64,000 nucleotides of DNA from Nepenthes gracilis (taxonomy: Eukaryota; Streptophyta; Magnoliopsida; Caryophyllales; Nepenthaceae): contig BSYO01000038.1 of assembly GCA_033239525.1 (NCBI GenBank), positions 6,265,041-6,329,040 on the forward strand, read 5' to 3'. Of the stretch, positions 10,796-22,647 are shown piece after piece. Both the position numbers and the translations under genes were made by a program. Under the pieces are notes generated by a model. It had not been told where the DNA came from. It was given only the letters and a program-made list of their open reading frames with translations, and ran no database searches. How positions within the stretch are numbered: the stretch's first letter is position 1; every line of letters begins with the position of its first letter.

Positions 10796-11960
10796 TCTAC
10801 TTGATCCCATACTAACCGAGGCATGGATGGCATGGATAGACAAGGCATTCGAGGTGATTTGTAGCGAATCAGTTGACAATATTTATCCCTTCACCATTTT
10901 GTGGGCAAGGCGGACCATTGGTGGAACATAATGAAGAGAGAGCTACAGATGACATTAGATGAGATTTCATTGGAAGAGTTTTACACACACTTTTATGGTA
11001 AGTTTTTTGCCTTGTGTGTGGAAGCTATTAAGGTGACTGAGTTTATATCATTGTGGCAAAGGAGCATATTCATGGCATAATATGTGTCATAATTCACGGC
11101 TTTATCATAGTTTTGCCTCTTATCTTGTGTCTAATAAGGAGCATAAAGTATGAAGATTCTAGAACCCATTGCAATTATCTAGATAAAGCTTCTTCCATTC
11201 GACTTGGTATAGTGCTGTCCTGAAAAGGGCAGTCATCATTGAGCAGGCGCTACTCTGAAAGGGCCAGATTTGACTGGCAACCACTACCCTAGTTAGGAGC
11301 ATACCATCTTAGTTTTAATCAAAAAAATGAAAGAAAATGAGTGGTTGCGATGGTAGTCAAATGATATTTCAAGGGCTAGAGGACAAGTCACGTCGTGAGA
11401 GATTATAGGACAGTAACATCAACGCCATCCACTTCTCTAACTTCTTCTCCAACAACACCTTCTACATAGTAGCTAAAGTCCTAGGTCTGTTACAATTGTG
11501 GCAACGCTAAACATTTTATCTAGGATTTTTGTGCACCTATGTAGGAGTTACCAGTTGCAGGCTAGCTGAGGAGACCACAGATGCCATGCCAAGTTCACAC
11601 AGCACAAAATAGCAAGCTCGAGACTTACCTACTGTGGTGCAAGGTAATGGTCATGCCTGTGATCATCTTGCTTATACTATGTTATTCCAGTGTGACACAC
11701 TCCATTGTGTCAATGTATTTTGTGCTATATTTGGAGACTACTCTGAGGCCACTATGATTAATACTATGGTGAGAGAGGCCACCATGATTAATATTGTGTA
11801 TACTAACTGTATTGTCTGATTGAGAGATTATTGTCTACCCGAGGACTGATCCCTCTCAGTATGTTGGATTGTGCTGAGAAGATTGTACATTTTTTTACGT
11901 CCGAGTATTCACCTTTTGAGTTCTGAGGCATTAATGGCAAGGGTCCTCTCTTATTGATGT
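10796..11960 (+). pseudogene. G0 gag pseudogene with zinc knuckle relic
   Basis: Gag forms the particle and binds genomic RNA. After the LTR B1 junction the frame gives AWMAWIDKAFEVICSE, then, with stops, LQMTLDEISLEEFYTHFYGKFF near 10940-11000, the conserved core of Retrotrans_gag. A knuckle relic at 11488-11532 reads CYNCGNAKHFI, stop, DFC: the CX2CX4H part of a CCHC finger is intact, but the spacing to the last cysteine is one residue too long and contains a stop. It is the upstream partner of the RT relic at 11960. Confidence 0.75.
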
Positions 11961-12725
11961 TGGCAGCACACGTTTGACATTTGTTACAGGGAGGCTACAG
12001 AAGGGTTTTTTGTTTTGGTATTGGTAGAAGAGGCCCAGAAGTCTAGACTAGTGGAAATTCCGGTAGTGCAAGTGTTTGCAGATGCATTCCTAGCGGAGTT
12101 GCCAGGACTTATGATTGAGAGAGAGGTTGACGTTGCTATCAAGCTACTTCTAGGGATGACCATAACTTTCAAGGCTCCGTATAACATGGCATCAGCAAAA
12201 TTGAAAGAGCTAAATACCTGATTACAAGAGCTACTTGACTTGGCCTTGATTAAACCCAAGACGTCACCTTGAGGGCCCTTATTCTACTTGCAAAATAGAA
12301 AGATGGATCCATGAAATTATACTTTGACTACAGGAAACTTAACAATATAATAGGGAAGAATAATTATCAACTTTCAAAGATTGATAATTTATTTGGCTAG
12401 TTATAGGGAGCACAAGTATTCTTCAAAAACGATCTCTGGTTAAGATATTATTAGTTGCGAATTTAAGAGTCTGACATTGCAAAAATGACGTTTAGATTAT
12501 AGTATGGACACTAATGAGTTTGTAATAAAACTGCTCAAATTAATGAATGCACCAACGATATTAATGGACATGATGAATTGAGTATTCAAGTTGTGTCTAT
12601 ATTGTTTTATTGTTATATTCATCAATGATATCTTGGCTTACTCCTAGAGTGATACAGAGCATGAGGAGTATCTACTACTTGTGTTGGGAAAGTTGAGAGA
12701 GGCTCGTTATATGGGAAGCTCAACA
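11960..12725 (+). pseudogene. G0 protease end and reverse transcriptase, first part
   Basis: The open stretch 12015-12221 reads IPVVQVFADAFLAELPGL and then YNMASAKLKELNT. These are the conserved linker and the first RT motif of Tekay/Del elements (FPDVFPx[19 protein letters not shown]). RT motifs follow with stops and shifts: a LALIKPKTSP-like step (12240), APTILMDMMN (12550) and VIFINDILAYS at about 12620, where the catalytic FIDD has become FIND, losing one aspartate. The reading ends at YMGSS where solo LTR L is inserted and resumes at 15882. Confidence 0.8.
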
Positions 12726-12743
12726 TGTCACGTCCAAGAAATG

Positions 12744-13886
12744 AATTCTTTTTTTATCTGATGTATACAAAGATCCAACTAAATCCCTAAGAATGGGTTG
12801 AATATGAATGTGAAAAAAAGACTTTTTATCCTAAATTATACAATTAAGTTTCGGCCCCGATAAAAATAGAAGTAGTAAAAATTAAATATTCAATACACGT
12901 AAAGAATATTTATTTCTAGATGCTAATGATAATGACAAATATGCAAAATATAAACGAGTATAAATAATAATAAAAAGACACGATTTTTGATGACGAAGAG
13001 AAAATTTGATACCCACGGTAATTGAAAAAAATCCTCCAGGCTTCAACGGCCAGGGAAGCAATGCACTATGAAAATTAACTTACAGACCGGGTGGTAACGA
13101 CGCGCTAACCTAGCCGACTTACTCCAATCTTGTGATCCCTATTAAGGAACTCATTGAATTTGCCGGCGGCAATGGAACCGGATACGTTCCGGTCTTTACG
13201 TCAATCTTCCCTCTTGAGCCACTTGAATTGCTGAACATGATCGGGCCTCCTTTTTTAACGTACCAACGTCTCCAACAAAGGTAAAATAATGGAAGTATTT
13301 AAACAGTAAAGAGAAAGTATAGTGAAAACTTGTTAGAACATGAAACTAAAAGTTATAACTTTTGGTTTTCTCCAAAGAAGCAAGATCAATGGAGTATCAA
13401 CAAGGTTCTTCTCAAGTGGGGCACGAAATTGATCTGCTAAGAGTCCTAGGGTTTCAAAATTATAAGACAAGTATTTATAGAGGGCGCAAAAATCGTATTA
13501 AAAAAGTTGCCCGTTGCCACGGTGCTCGAGCGCGCGGCGGGCACATGGAGGGTTTCCAGAGAAACCCTACGTGCGCTCGAGCGCGGAGGCGGTGAGCAGC
13601 GAGTGGGTCCTTTCTGGATTTTACGCTGGGTGCATGGCGAACGTACAGCGAGCACAATGTTTTGGGTTTTTGGGGTCAAACGGGTAGAGAGCGCACAGAG
13701 GGCATGGGGTTTCGGGATTTTAGGCTCGAGCGGTTGGAGAGCACATGATAAGCGCAGTATCCATGAAAGTCGGAACGGACAGCCACGGATATATATTGAT
13801 GCAGCACTTCGACAATTCATAGCCAGACATCGATGTAATAAAATATATTGTCATGGAATGTGCTAATCATAAAAATAACCCTAACA
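12744..13886 (-). mobile_element. LTR-like insertion inside solo LTR L (class uncertain)
   Basis: The block has a right end ...CCCTAACA (TGTTAGGG on the minus strand) and is flanked by AAATG at 12739-12743 and 13887-13891. It differs from L in being GC-rich (13500-13760) and carries a minus-strand TATA box. The left end lacks the expected TG, so either it has mutated or the boundary is wrong. It may be a copia-type solo LTR. No coding motif was found; the ORFs at 13446-13866 lie in the GC-rich block. Confidence 0.4.
13471..13480 (-). promoter_or_regulatory. TATA box (minus strand) in nested LTR
   Basis: CTATAAATAC on the minus strand lies next to the GC-rich block 13500-13760, as expected for an LTR promoter with upstream GC-rich U3. 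Confidence 0.4.
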
Positions 13887-15881
13887 AAATGAATCCAAAA
13901 TCCAAAGTAATGAAAGTCCACAAATCATAGAGGGTATAAGATGTGATTGAACTGACTCTATTTGATTTCCAAAACATATAATAAAAGCCTAGTAAAAAAC
14001 CAAAATAAACTTCTAAGTAAAACCATAAAACATACAACAAATCTCAAATTAAATCAAAATGCAACTAAATACAAAACTGAATACAAAATCTAAATGTGAA
14101 TATACATTAACCAATACTTTTAGATTTCTTTCATCAGAATCCTGTAGGTTTTCAAATCTTCTATTTTGAAAAGGCTAGAAATAAGGATAAAATTATGAGT
14201 TTAAAACTTAATAGGTATTAATGTATATATTATAAACTATACAAGTCCATGAATCAGAATGAAAGAACAAAAACAATAAAATATGTGCAAAAATCCTATA
14301 TACATCAAATATTTTAAATATCAAAATGTCCAAATGGCAAATGTCCAAATTCTTCAAATATTCAAATACAATTTTGTATGCAAAATTTATAATTTGAATA
14401 CAAATACTAAATATTTTAAATGTACGAAGTCATCCAAAAGTTTGAATGTACAAATTTCATAAATTTAGAAGTCTCAAAACCCAAAGTCTAAAGCACAAAA
14501 ACTAGATAAGTCGGAATATCAATTAAATCCTATAAATTTCAAAGATCGAACATCTCAAATCTCAAATCAAATGCAAGTGAAATATCAAAAATCCCAAGCA
14601 TGCTAAAATTTGAGAACTAATGATCGAAAGATTGACTTTAATGAAGGTTATATGTACTATGTGTAACCTTAAACTAAATCACAACTATTTAAATCTTTAG
14701 GTGAGCCGTCAATATATTACTTCCTATTGATGGAGTCAAAAGCCATTTCTTTTGCCACCATAGATGATAGGTATAATCATCAAGTTTGTTTAAATATACT
14801 AGAATACTTGAATATATTATTCCCTTCAATTTTTTATAACGATTTTTAACAAAATGCTGAATATGATGATTCCATAACAAATATCTAAATATTTTCATCT
14901 TTATGGAAAAAGTACAAAATTTTTCCTCCGAAGAAGTATAAATATAAAATTTTTTATCCTGTAAAAAATTATAAATATTAAAATAAATAATAAAATAGGG
15001 TTCGGTCAGAAGCACGTGCATAAACTATCACGTATAAGTCTAAATGTATGTTTTGATAATTTTTCTTTCATAAATACTTGTGTATATAAATATTGCACTT
15101 CAAATATTTACTTATTTGTACAAATCAGATAATACTCTCAAATGTTCGATGAATTCCAAATAAAATTTCAATAACTTTTGGTAAAAACCTCATGTATGCA
15201 TAAATTTGAAAAGCAAGGAGGTCAAAGATGATATGCATATGCATTAAAATAAAAAGCATAAAGAAAACTCAAAAGAAACTAAAATAAATTTAAGATCGGC
15301 TTGAAAATACTTATTTTAATATTCTAATCTGGAAAATTTGACTCATAAAAATTTTAAAATCTCCTCCATTCTCTCCCTTGCTCCTCCTCCTCCTCCTCTT
15401 TTTCTTCTTCTTCTTCTTTTATTTTATTCTCCTGTCCTTCTTCTTTCTTTTTCTCCCATGAAACTGGCCAAAATGAACAATGAATGTTGATACACCTTTA
15501 TAATTTAATCAACACACGAGTGCCAGGCAAGCAAGTAATAGGTGGCGTACAAAAACCTCATTTGCGTATGAGCACCACATCAAGCGCGACTTAGACATTA
15601 ACTAATATGCCAAAACTATGCACGAGCATTGCAGGTGTGTGCATCAAGTACCACACAATTTGACCAAAATATTTATAAGCACCCCAAAGGTGGTCCTTTG
15701 GCAGCACATATTTTGTTTAAAATGCATATGAGTACGAATTAGATGCCTATCAAGTGTCAAGCCTACACTCTCAATTCATTTTTTTCTATAAATTTTTTAT
15801 TATATAATTATTTATAAATAGACCCAAAATTATAACAATGACATTATAATTTATATATAAAATATGGGATTTTACACAGAA

Positions 15882-16191
15882 AGCGTGAATTTTGACATAG
15901 CAAGCTGCATTTCAAAGTCATATTAATTTCAGAGTAAGAGTATTTATGGACCCAACCAAGCTCAAAGTAGCCATTGGATGGGCGTGACTGACTATTTTGT
16001 CTATGGTGTTTAGTTTTGTTGGGCTAGTAGGCTATTACTATACATTTGTCAAGGGCATTTCCAGTATTGCCACACCACTAATAAAGTTGACTCATAAGGA
16101 TTTAAAGTTTATCTGAATTTATCACTGCAATTTGAGCTTCTAAGAGCTTAAGAAGAGGTTGACATTGACACCTATTTTTATAATCCTTAAT
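15882..16191 (+). pseudogene. G0 RT end and RNase H start
   Basis: The frame resumes with REF, equivalent to the KCEFW of the RT thumb. It then reads VFMDPTKLKVAIGWA, FVGLVGYYYTFVKGIS and IATPLIKLTHKDLKFI, which correspond to VDPxKIxAVxNW, FLGLAGYYRRFVEGFS and IAxPLTxLTxKxxKF of plant gypsy pol. The last residues TPIFIILN are at the RNase H entry, where solo LTR A1 is inserted. The reading continues at 24387 with NTIGFEVYYDTS, in phase after the TSD is skipped. Confidence 0.85.
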
Positions 16192-16617
16192 TATAAGGCC
16201 CAAGTTTAAATTTTATTATAATCTTGATTAATTAAGTTAATATAATTAAAATTAAGGTTAAAGGATAAAAAAAATTAGGTCAAAAGTAAAATTTGGATTG
16301 GGTCACATCAAATTGATGGATATCAATCAGTACTTGATGCACGCCCATGCATGTTTTGGGTAGAGGGACTACGCCTGAGGGATACTTGATTGGCATATGA
16401 GCCTGCAATTCAAGTATAGGCACGTTCATGGCACACCCAACAGACACTTAAGTGCATGGAAGTAGAATGTTTGTCCTCAAGGCATGTTTGAGGCACACCC
16501 AAAGCATGCACCGGCAGATTACCTATGCTCGAAGTATGCCCAAGCGTTGCTTATGTCGCCCAATATTTAGTTATGGTGTCTGATGTGCGCCCGACTAGTG
16601 CTCAAACACTACTTCTG

Positions 16618-16626
16618 TATAAATAG
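16618..16626 (+). promoter_or_regulatory. TATA box of LTR A1
   Basis: TATAAATAG lies directly between the GC-rich U3 block and the GA-rich leader. Confidence 0.55.
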
Positions 16627-17511
16627 AGGATCTGAATGATATTCTGTCATTGTTTAGCAGAATTTGAGAGAGGAGGGAGAAAGAGATGAGGAGAAGAGAG
16701 AGAAGGAGATAGAGGAAGCCAAAGAAACTAAATTCAAGTGAGTTCAAGTTAAAATTTTGGTAATTTGGAGTTAAGGCAAGTATATCTTAAACTTTTCTTC
16801 TTTTGTTACTATTCTTTTACTAATTTTTGGATATTTTTTATTTTAAATATTTCTACAAGACATGATTTTATAGTTAAAATGTATAAGATTAGCATGAATG
16901 TGTAATTCTTCCTATTTTCTTGAAATTATGTATGAAATTTATGTCCAAGTACATGTACATTGCATAATTGAGCAAATTTCTATGATACCCACACATGCAT
17001 ATTCTGAATTCATAATAATATGTTCTTTAATGTTTGATTTTCATTTATAAGCCCATGTATATTCTGAAAACTCAATTAGAGTTCCCTGAATGCTCAAGAA
17101 TTTTGCAAAATTGTTTGCATGTTCTAAATTTCAACAAAATTGATCTTACATGTGCATTATTTAAACTAGAATTGCTGAAATATCATCATGCTTCTTATTT
17201 TCTGCAACCATGTTTGTAAAATCTCAAAATACATCTTATTTATATTTTGAGATTGCATATATAAATTCTTGTAAAATTTTATACATTGCATGAAGATTAA
17301 TTGAAAATAATTATATGAAAAACTTTATAATAATGTTAAGAAATTATGAACATTTTCTCTAGAATGAGAAAACTATGAAATATAAAGAAAAATATAGAAT
17401 TTTTATAAGTATCAGACCATGGTAATTGTACAACGGGTAGTATATTATGGTATACCTTAATATATTATAATGATAAATTAAAGTTTAAACCTATCATATG
17501 TGAGTAAAAGT

Positions 17512-17710
17512 TGTAATATTTCGGATCTCCATTTGAATAATTTTAATATTAATTATAATTTTTGATTAATTTAGGTGTGATGAAAATTAATTAGATATTG
17601 TAAAATTTAAAAAAAAATAATTGGATTGGTTGGACTGTTACCCAAAGTGTGCCTGTGCTGTCGTCTGAGTATTAACTTAGATTATGAAATAGAAGAAGAA
17701 TGAAAATAGA

Positions 17711-17790
<80 letters not shown>

Positions 17791-20100
17791 GAGAAATCAG
17801 GTGGTGATGGATCGAGGAAAGAGAGAAGGAGGGATGAGAGGAAAGGAGGGGAGAAGGGGAGAGAGAGGGCTAGCGCAAAGCTGCCGTCGCCCCCATCGCT
17901 AGAGGAGCTGATGTCGGGAATGGAAGCCGCCAAAGCCCTCTCTGTGGTATTACCTCCATTTTGTGCACCGGCATGAGTAGAAGAAGGAATCATGAACCGA
18001 AGCAAAATAGTTGCCATCGCTGCCACTGTTGCTGGAGGAAATGGGTAAAATTAAGGCAAATAAATCCATTCTTTCTCTTTGTGAATGCTGATTTTGAGAT
18101 TATATGTATTAATTTTGGAAGAAATCGGTCGAATCGTGGGAGGATGGATGAATGAGGCACGGTGAAAAGAGAGACAGAGCCGATGGCTTGCATGCGCCGC
18201 TATCACTATCGGGTTGTTGCTAGGTTGCTGCAACCATGGTCATCGTCATTGTCCATGCCAGAACTGCTGCCAGCGAAGGAGAAATGTGAAGAGAGAGGTA
18301 GAAATGTAATGCGGTAGGAGAGAAAAAGGGAGGAGAGAGAAAGGGGTGTGCATTGGTAGGAGAGAGAAGGTGCAATTTGGATACCTCTGAGCATCTTTTT
18401 GGTAAATTTGCTTGGAATAAAATTGAGGCAGCTACCTATAACCCTTATTATTGGTCTGATTTAATATTTGATATATTTTAAATACTATTTAAAATTTTTA
18501 CTAATATATATGTATTTTTATACACCTAATTTATTTATTCTGGACATACATGTATGGCTTATTGGATGATTTGGGGGTTTCTGATATGGGTTTTATAATT
18601 TTAGAAGGTTTATTATTTTTTTAAAAAGTCTGAATAATTTATCAAATATTTTATATATTTATACCTGTATGTGCATATGAAAATGTGTATGAAACATGTA
18701 TAAGCCATGCATTTTTACATATATATTTCGAGTTGTGGTCACTACATTTTGATTTGAATATTAGGTATTCTGGTCAGTTTTCGATAGGGAGATATTTATT
18801 ATTTAAAAATTTCTTTCCGTTGGTAGGAAATATTTGGAGTAGTGATCCTTTCGATTTGGATAATTTAATTTAATATTATAATATATTCGAACGTCCTAAT
18901 ATATTTGACAAGTTTAAATATTACACTCAAAGCAATGTGTATTAAAATATAGTGAGCAACCTTACATATAAGAGACAGAGTATATGAATGGCTAAACATA
19001 TTGGCCTAATTTGTATTTGATATAGCCTAAATTTATTAGAAATATGTGTAACTCTTTTTAAGTTAGTTTTTAAATAGTCAAAACGCAAATTTGGTTCATA
19101 ATTTATATTTTTGTATTGGTTTGGTTTGTATTAGATTTTGATTTAGATTTGGATTTTGAATTTGGATCTGAGATTCAACTATATTACCCACATATAGGTT
19201 TTGGCATGTGTCGTATAAATAATTTTAACCATATATTTTAATCTGAACCTTAAGACTATCTTTTATTATACTATTTCGATTTTTGTACATGTTATTGGAT
19301 CATTTGATTATCAGATTTTACTCTAAATCACAAGTTGATTAAGCCATGGATTTGGACTCAAACATGGACTTGAATTGGACATTTGCTTATTAGAATCAAT
19401 TCGGATCACTTCTATTTTGTTTATATATATACATGTCCCAATGATGGCTGTTTTCTAATTTGATATTTATTTTGAATTTGAATATTTGATTTGAGTACGT
19501 GACTATAATTGAATTTCGAATTTTAGATTTCTATTATATTTATTATATCGGGGATTTAAATTTATTCTGTTATTTAATTGGATATTCATCTTTTTAACTA
19601 TATCTTTGATTTATTGGACTTATTTTGTTTAGAATGATACTTATTGAGTGTTAGGCTCACATTTTCTATTTTATCCTTTAGAGTAAAAGATTCTGATACA
19701 TTATAAAGTAAGGACATGATCTGTGAGATATTCGTTTGACTTGATGAGTTTTATTTTTTTTATGGTTTAAATTGGTATTTGATATGGTTAGATTTTGAAA
19801 TTGGTCGGGTATAGGCCCATAATTATATTTCAAAAATAGTTGGGATATGTTATATTTGATTATAATTTTTGTTGAATTGTTACCTCCCTTATAATAGTTG
19901 TAGAGTAGGTCATATTTATATTATCTAAACGATTGTCCAATGAGATTTTGTATGAGTTTTAATTTATTGGGTTCTATATATTTGATTTGTTACACTCAAA
20001 TTTTAAGATTTAGTATTATTTATTGAATTTATTTAGGATTTTAAATTTTAAAAATTATAATTAGTTATTTAATTGATCTATTTGGTTCAAATTCATGACA
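17512..20100 (+). mobile_element. Solo LTR B2 inside A1
   Basis: It starts TGTAATATTTCGG and ends ...AAATTCATGACA. The flanks AAAGT (17507-17511) and AAATT (20101-20105) fit a TSD with one substitution. It is homologous to B1: microsatellite, GA-rich leader with the same GCCATCGCTAGAGGAG-type segment (17890 here, 9150 in B1), a GTAAATTTGCTTGGAATAAA-like boundary, and the GAGTGTTAGGCTCAC acceptor box ending TCCTTTAG (19681). It lacks the minisatellite of B1 at the equivalent place and is about 690 bp longer overall. No coding region. Confidence 0.8.
17714..17790 (+). repeat. (ATA)n microsatellite in LTR B2
   Basis: About 25 uninterrupted ATA/TAA units. It sits at the same point of the LTR as the array in B1 but is longer and purer. 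Confidence 0.97.
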
Positions 20101-20949
20101 AAATTAGTGTTCGACTCTATCTATAGGGTTATATATATGATGGCCCACCTGCGGGTCTTAATTGTATAAATATAAATATAACACGAGTTTTAATTATTCG
20201 CTCATTTAGTCATTAAGGTCCTACTGACCCTTAGTCTCTAAAAAAATTTATATTTGAGCATGATTTACACAACATTTGACTAAGTATTGAAAAGATAAAA
20301 TCCAAAATTCATGTCATTGTATGAAATTCTATTATTCCTTTTGACATATTTTTAATGCAAATTATATATATTTAATTACAAATTATATACTTTGTTGAGC
20401 TTTTAGTTCACTCCGTACTTTTATTTTACTAACCTCATTCAGATGCAATGTTCAAATACTTATAGGATGATTAGGATTGAAGGTTGAGTTGTTATGAAGA
20501 CTTTAGAATTATAAATTGTTTAAAATGTCGTATTGTAGTTTCGGAAAGTAGTTAATGTATTTTTCTAAATTTTTGGATAGCAATTAGTACACGAATGATA
20601 CTTGGATAGTAGTTTGTAACTCATGAAAGAGATGTTGGTTAATTAAATTTTATGTGGATGCAATTTACTCTGATTCTATTTAGATTCAAACATGATTCCT
20701 TACGTAAGGCCCAACGACATGATTAATTCAACGTTGAAGCCATATGAGATGTGGCATATTTTGAATTATGTGTATAGTTTATATTATTTTATTTTGTTCG
20801 GTTGATGTATCGACTTGAAATTCGTACCCGTGGATAATTTGTCAGGTTTCGATTTCAAAACATGATAATTAGGAGATAACTAAATTAATAATGATTAAAT
20901 TTTGGTTTAGAAAATAGAAAAAAATTATTGCCGGAAACAAAAGGGAGGA

Positions 20950-21150
20950 GGGCAGTCCATCACCCAAGGTGCTACTCGGGCAGATTTAACAAAATGGGGT
21001 GCACCCGAGTAGTACCCGAGGCACCACCCGAGAGGATTTGACAGAATGGGTGCACCCAAGCAGTGCTCGAGGTGCCACTTGGGCGGATTTAATAGAATGG
21101 GTGCACTCAAATAGCACCTGAGGCGCCAACCGGGCACCTTTAACAGAACT
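20950..21150 (+). repeat. 51-bp GC-rich tandem repeat in LTR C1 promoter region
   Basis: Unit starts TGCACCCRAG and ends ACAGAATGGG; starts at 21000, 21051 and 21102 give an exact 51-bp period, with a partial unit before. Units include CCCGAGG or CTCGAGG. The C2 3' LTR has the same unit in about two copies (48714-48812). Confidence 0.85.
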
Positions 21151-21223
21151 TGGTGCCCGAAGGACGCTTAACTGGCACTTGAGCGCCAGTCCCAAATTTT
21201 CCTCATCGACTTAATTTTTGATA

Positions 21224-21233
21224 TTTTATATAG
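21224..21233 (+). promoter_or_regulatory. TATA box of LTR C1
   Basis: TTTTATATAG lies about 70 bp after the GC-rich repeat and directly before the GAGAGAGA leader. Confidence 0.5.
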
Positions 21234-22611
21234 GGATAGAGAGAGAGAGAGAGTAACAGAACACGAAGGAAAGGGAGAGAAAGCATAGGGAAGGAGAAGG
21301 AAAAAGGGAAAAAAGAGGAGATTTCGGCCACTTTCAATCCGCTCAGAGTAAGGAAATGGTAGGGTAGGCTGAGGCAAGTGTATCCTAAATTTTATTTTCC
21401 TCTATTATTGCTTTTTAATATCTCAACTTTGACATTTATACTCTAAAACCCTCTTCCTCTAATATTTGCTACGAATAATGTGTATATCTCATGATTTCAT
21501 GACTAGATTTTGTGTTTACACATAAGAATCATGATTTATGACTTCAATTTCGTCATTTGGCATGTGTTTTGTGTTCGATTTGTGTTTGAAAGATTTTCCT
21601 AAACCTTACCTCGACAATGGAGGTATGTTGGTTATAAAACTTTGATAAATGTGATGAAAATGTGATTTGACATATTAATTAAGTTTGTTTGATGATTTTT
21701 ATTTGAGAATTTATGCAAAGGCTATACTATCAAATTTTTGAGAGTTTTAGAAATTATCTGAAAATTTGATTGTATGAATTTGAAATGGCCTTTAAAGTAT
21801 GATGAGTTAAAACTAAGAATTAAGAACAAGAATACCTTAAGTCAGTAAGAAATTTGGATCAAGGACTGTTTTATAGTCAGGTAAGGTTTTTTGACATACT
21901 TTAGAATGTTACAGTGGTAATCGATGATAATTTTATCCATGGAATGATACGTGATTTGCCATTCCTTAGGGCGTTAATTTTGGAGGATAGATCTTTTGAA
22001 CAATCCTACCCTAGGGGTGGAAATTTTGAGAATGAGAACTTTTAAATTTTGGCATTGAATTGTGTGGAGTGAATACAATTTATTATCGATTATTCGCTCC
22101 ATCGGCTAGTAAGGTTTACTAGCTCGAGTCTCTTCAGATAATAAAAGTTGATTTAAAGGATAAGGGAGGTTTTGAATTGATTTTTGATTTTCGACACATT
22201 TTTCTAACTAAGATTAGTAAATGAGATAACCAAAGGAAAGATATAGGAAACAAGAACATGATTTTTGTCTCTAAACTCATGTTTCCATATCGTTTCATAC
22301 TTTTCTCCTATTTCCGAATGTATTCTTGTTCTTCAATCATTCCATGCCCATTTCCCTCTATTATATATATATATATATATATGTTTTATACAAAATTTGT
22401 ATTTCTTTGTTTTTATAGTACCTTACTGAGCTTTAGCTTACCATTGTTTTTTTTGTTCACTTCTCCAAATAAGACAGTAGAGTTGATGCCTGATGAGTAG
22501 GAGTAAAGGAAGGATTTAGTTAAAGAAGCTTTGTGGAGCCTTGAAATATTTTGAAGAACCTTTGGAGTTTGGTAAATTGTGAATGTGAACAACTAATTTT
22601 GTGGATCAAAC

Positions 22612-22647
<36 letters not shown>

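Larger units (their letters stand above)
12726..15876 (-). mobile_element. Solo LTR L, minus orientation, in G0 RT
   Basis: On the + strand it runs from TGTCACGTCC to GGGATTTTACA, so it reads TGTAAAATCC...TGACA on the minus strand. The flanks CAACA (12721-12725) and CAGAA (15877-15881) are a diverged 5-bp TSD. The RT frame is continuous across it: codons for KL(N) before and for REF (KCEFW in intact elements) after. The pyrimidine-rich 15360-15460 is the GA-rich leader on the minus strand. A smaller LTR lies inside (12744-13886). No gag or pol is present. Confidence 0.75.

Noticed and set aside
13446..13866. Overlapping ORFs of 119-124 codons on both strands
   Set aside because: They come from a GC-rich LTR block, where stop codons are rare. 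No family motif is present.
17682..18026. 114-codon minus-strand ORF with a long tyrosine run
   Set aside because: The run is the translation of the (ATA)n microsatellite in LTR B2; the rest is LTR leader sequence.
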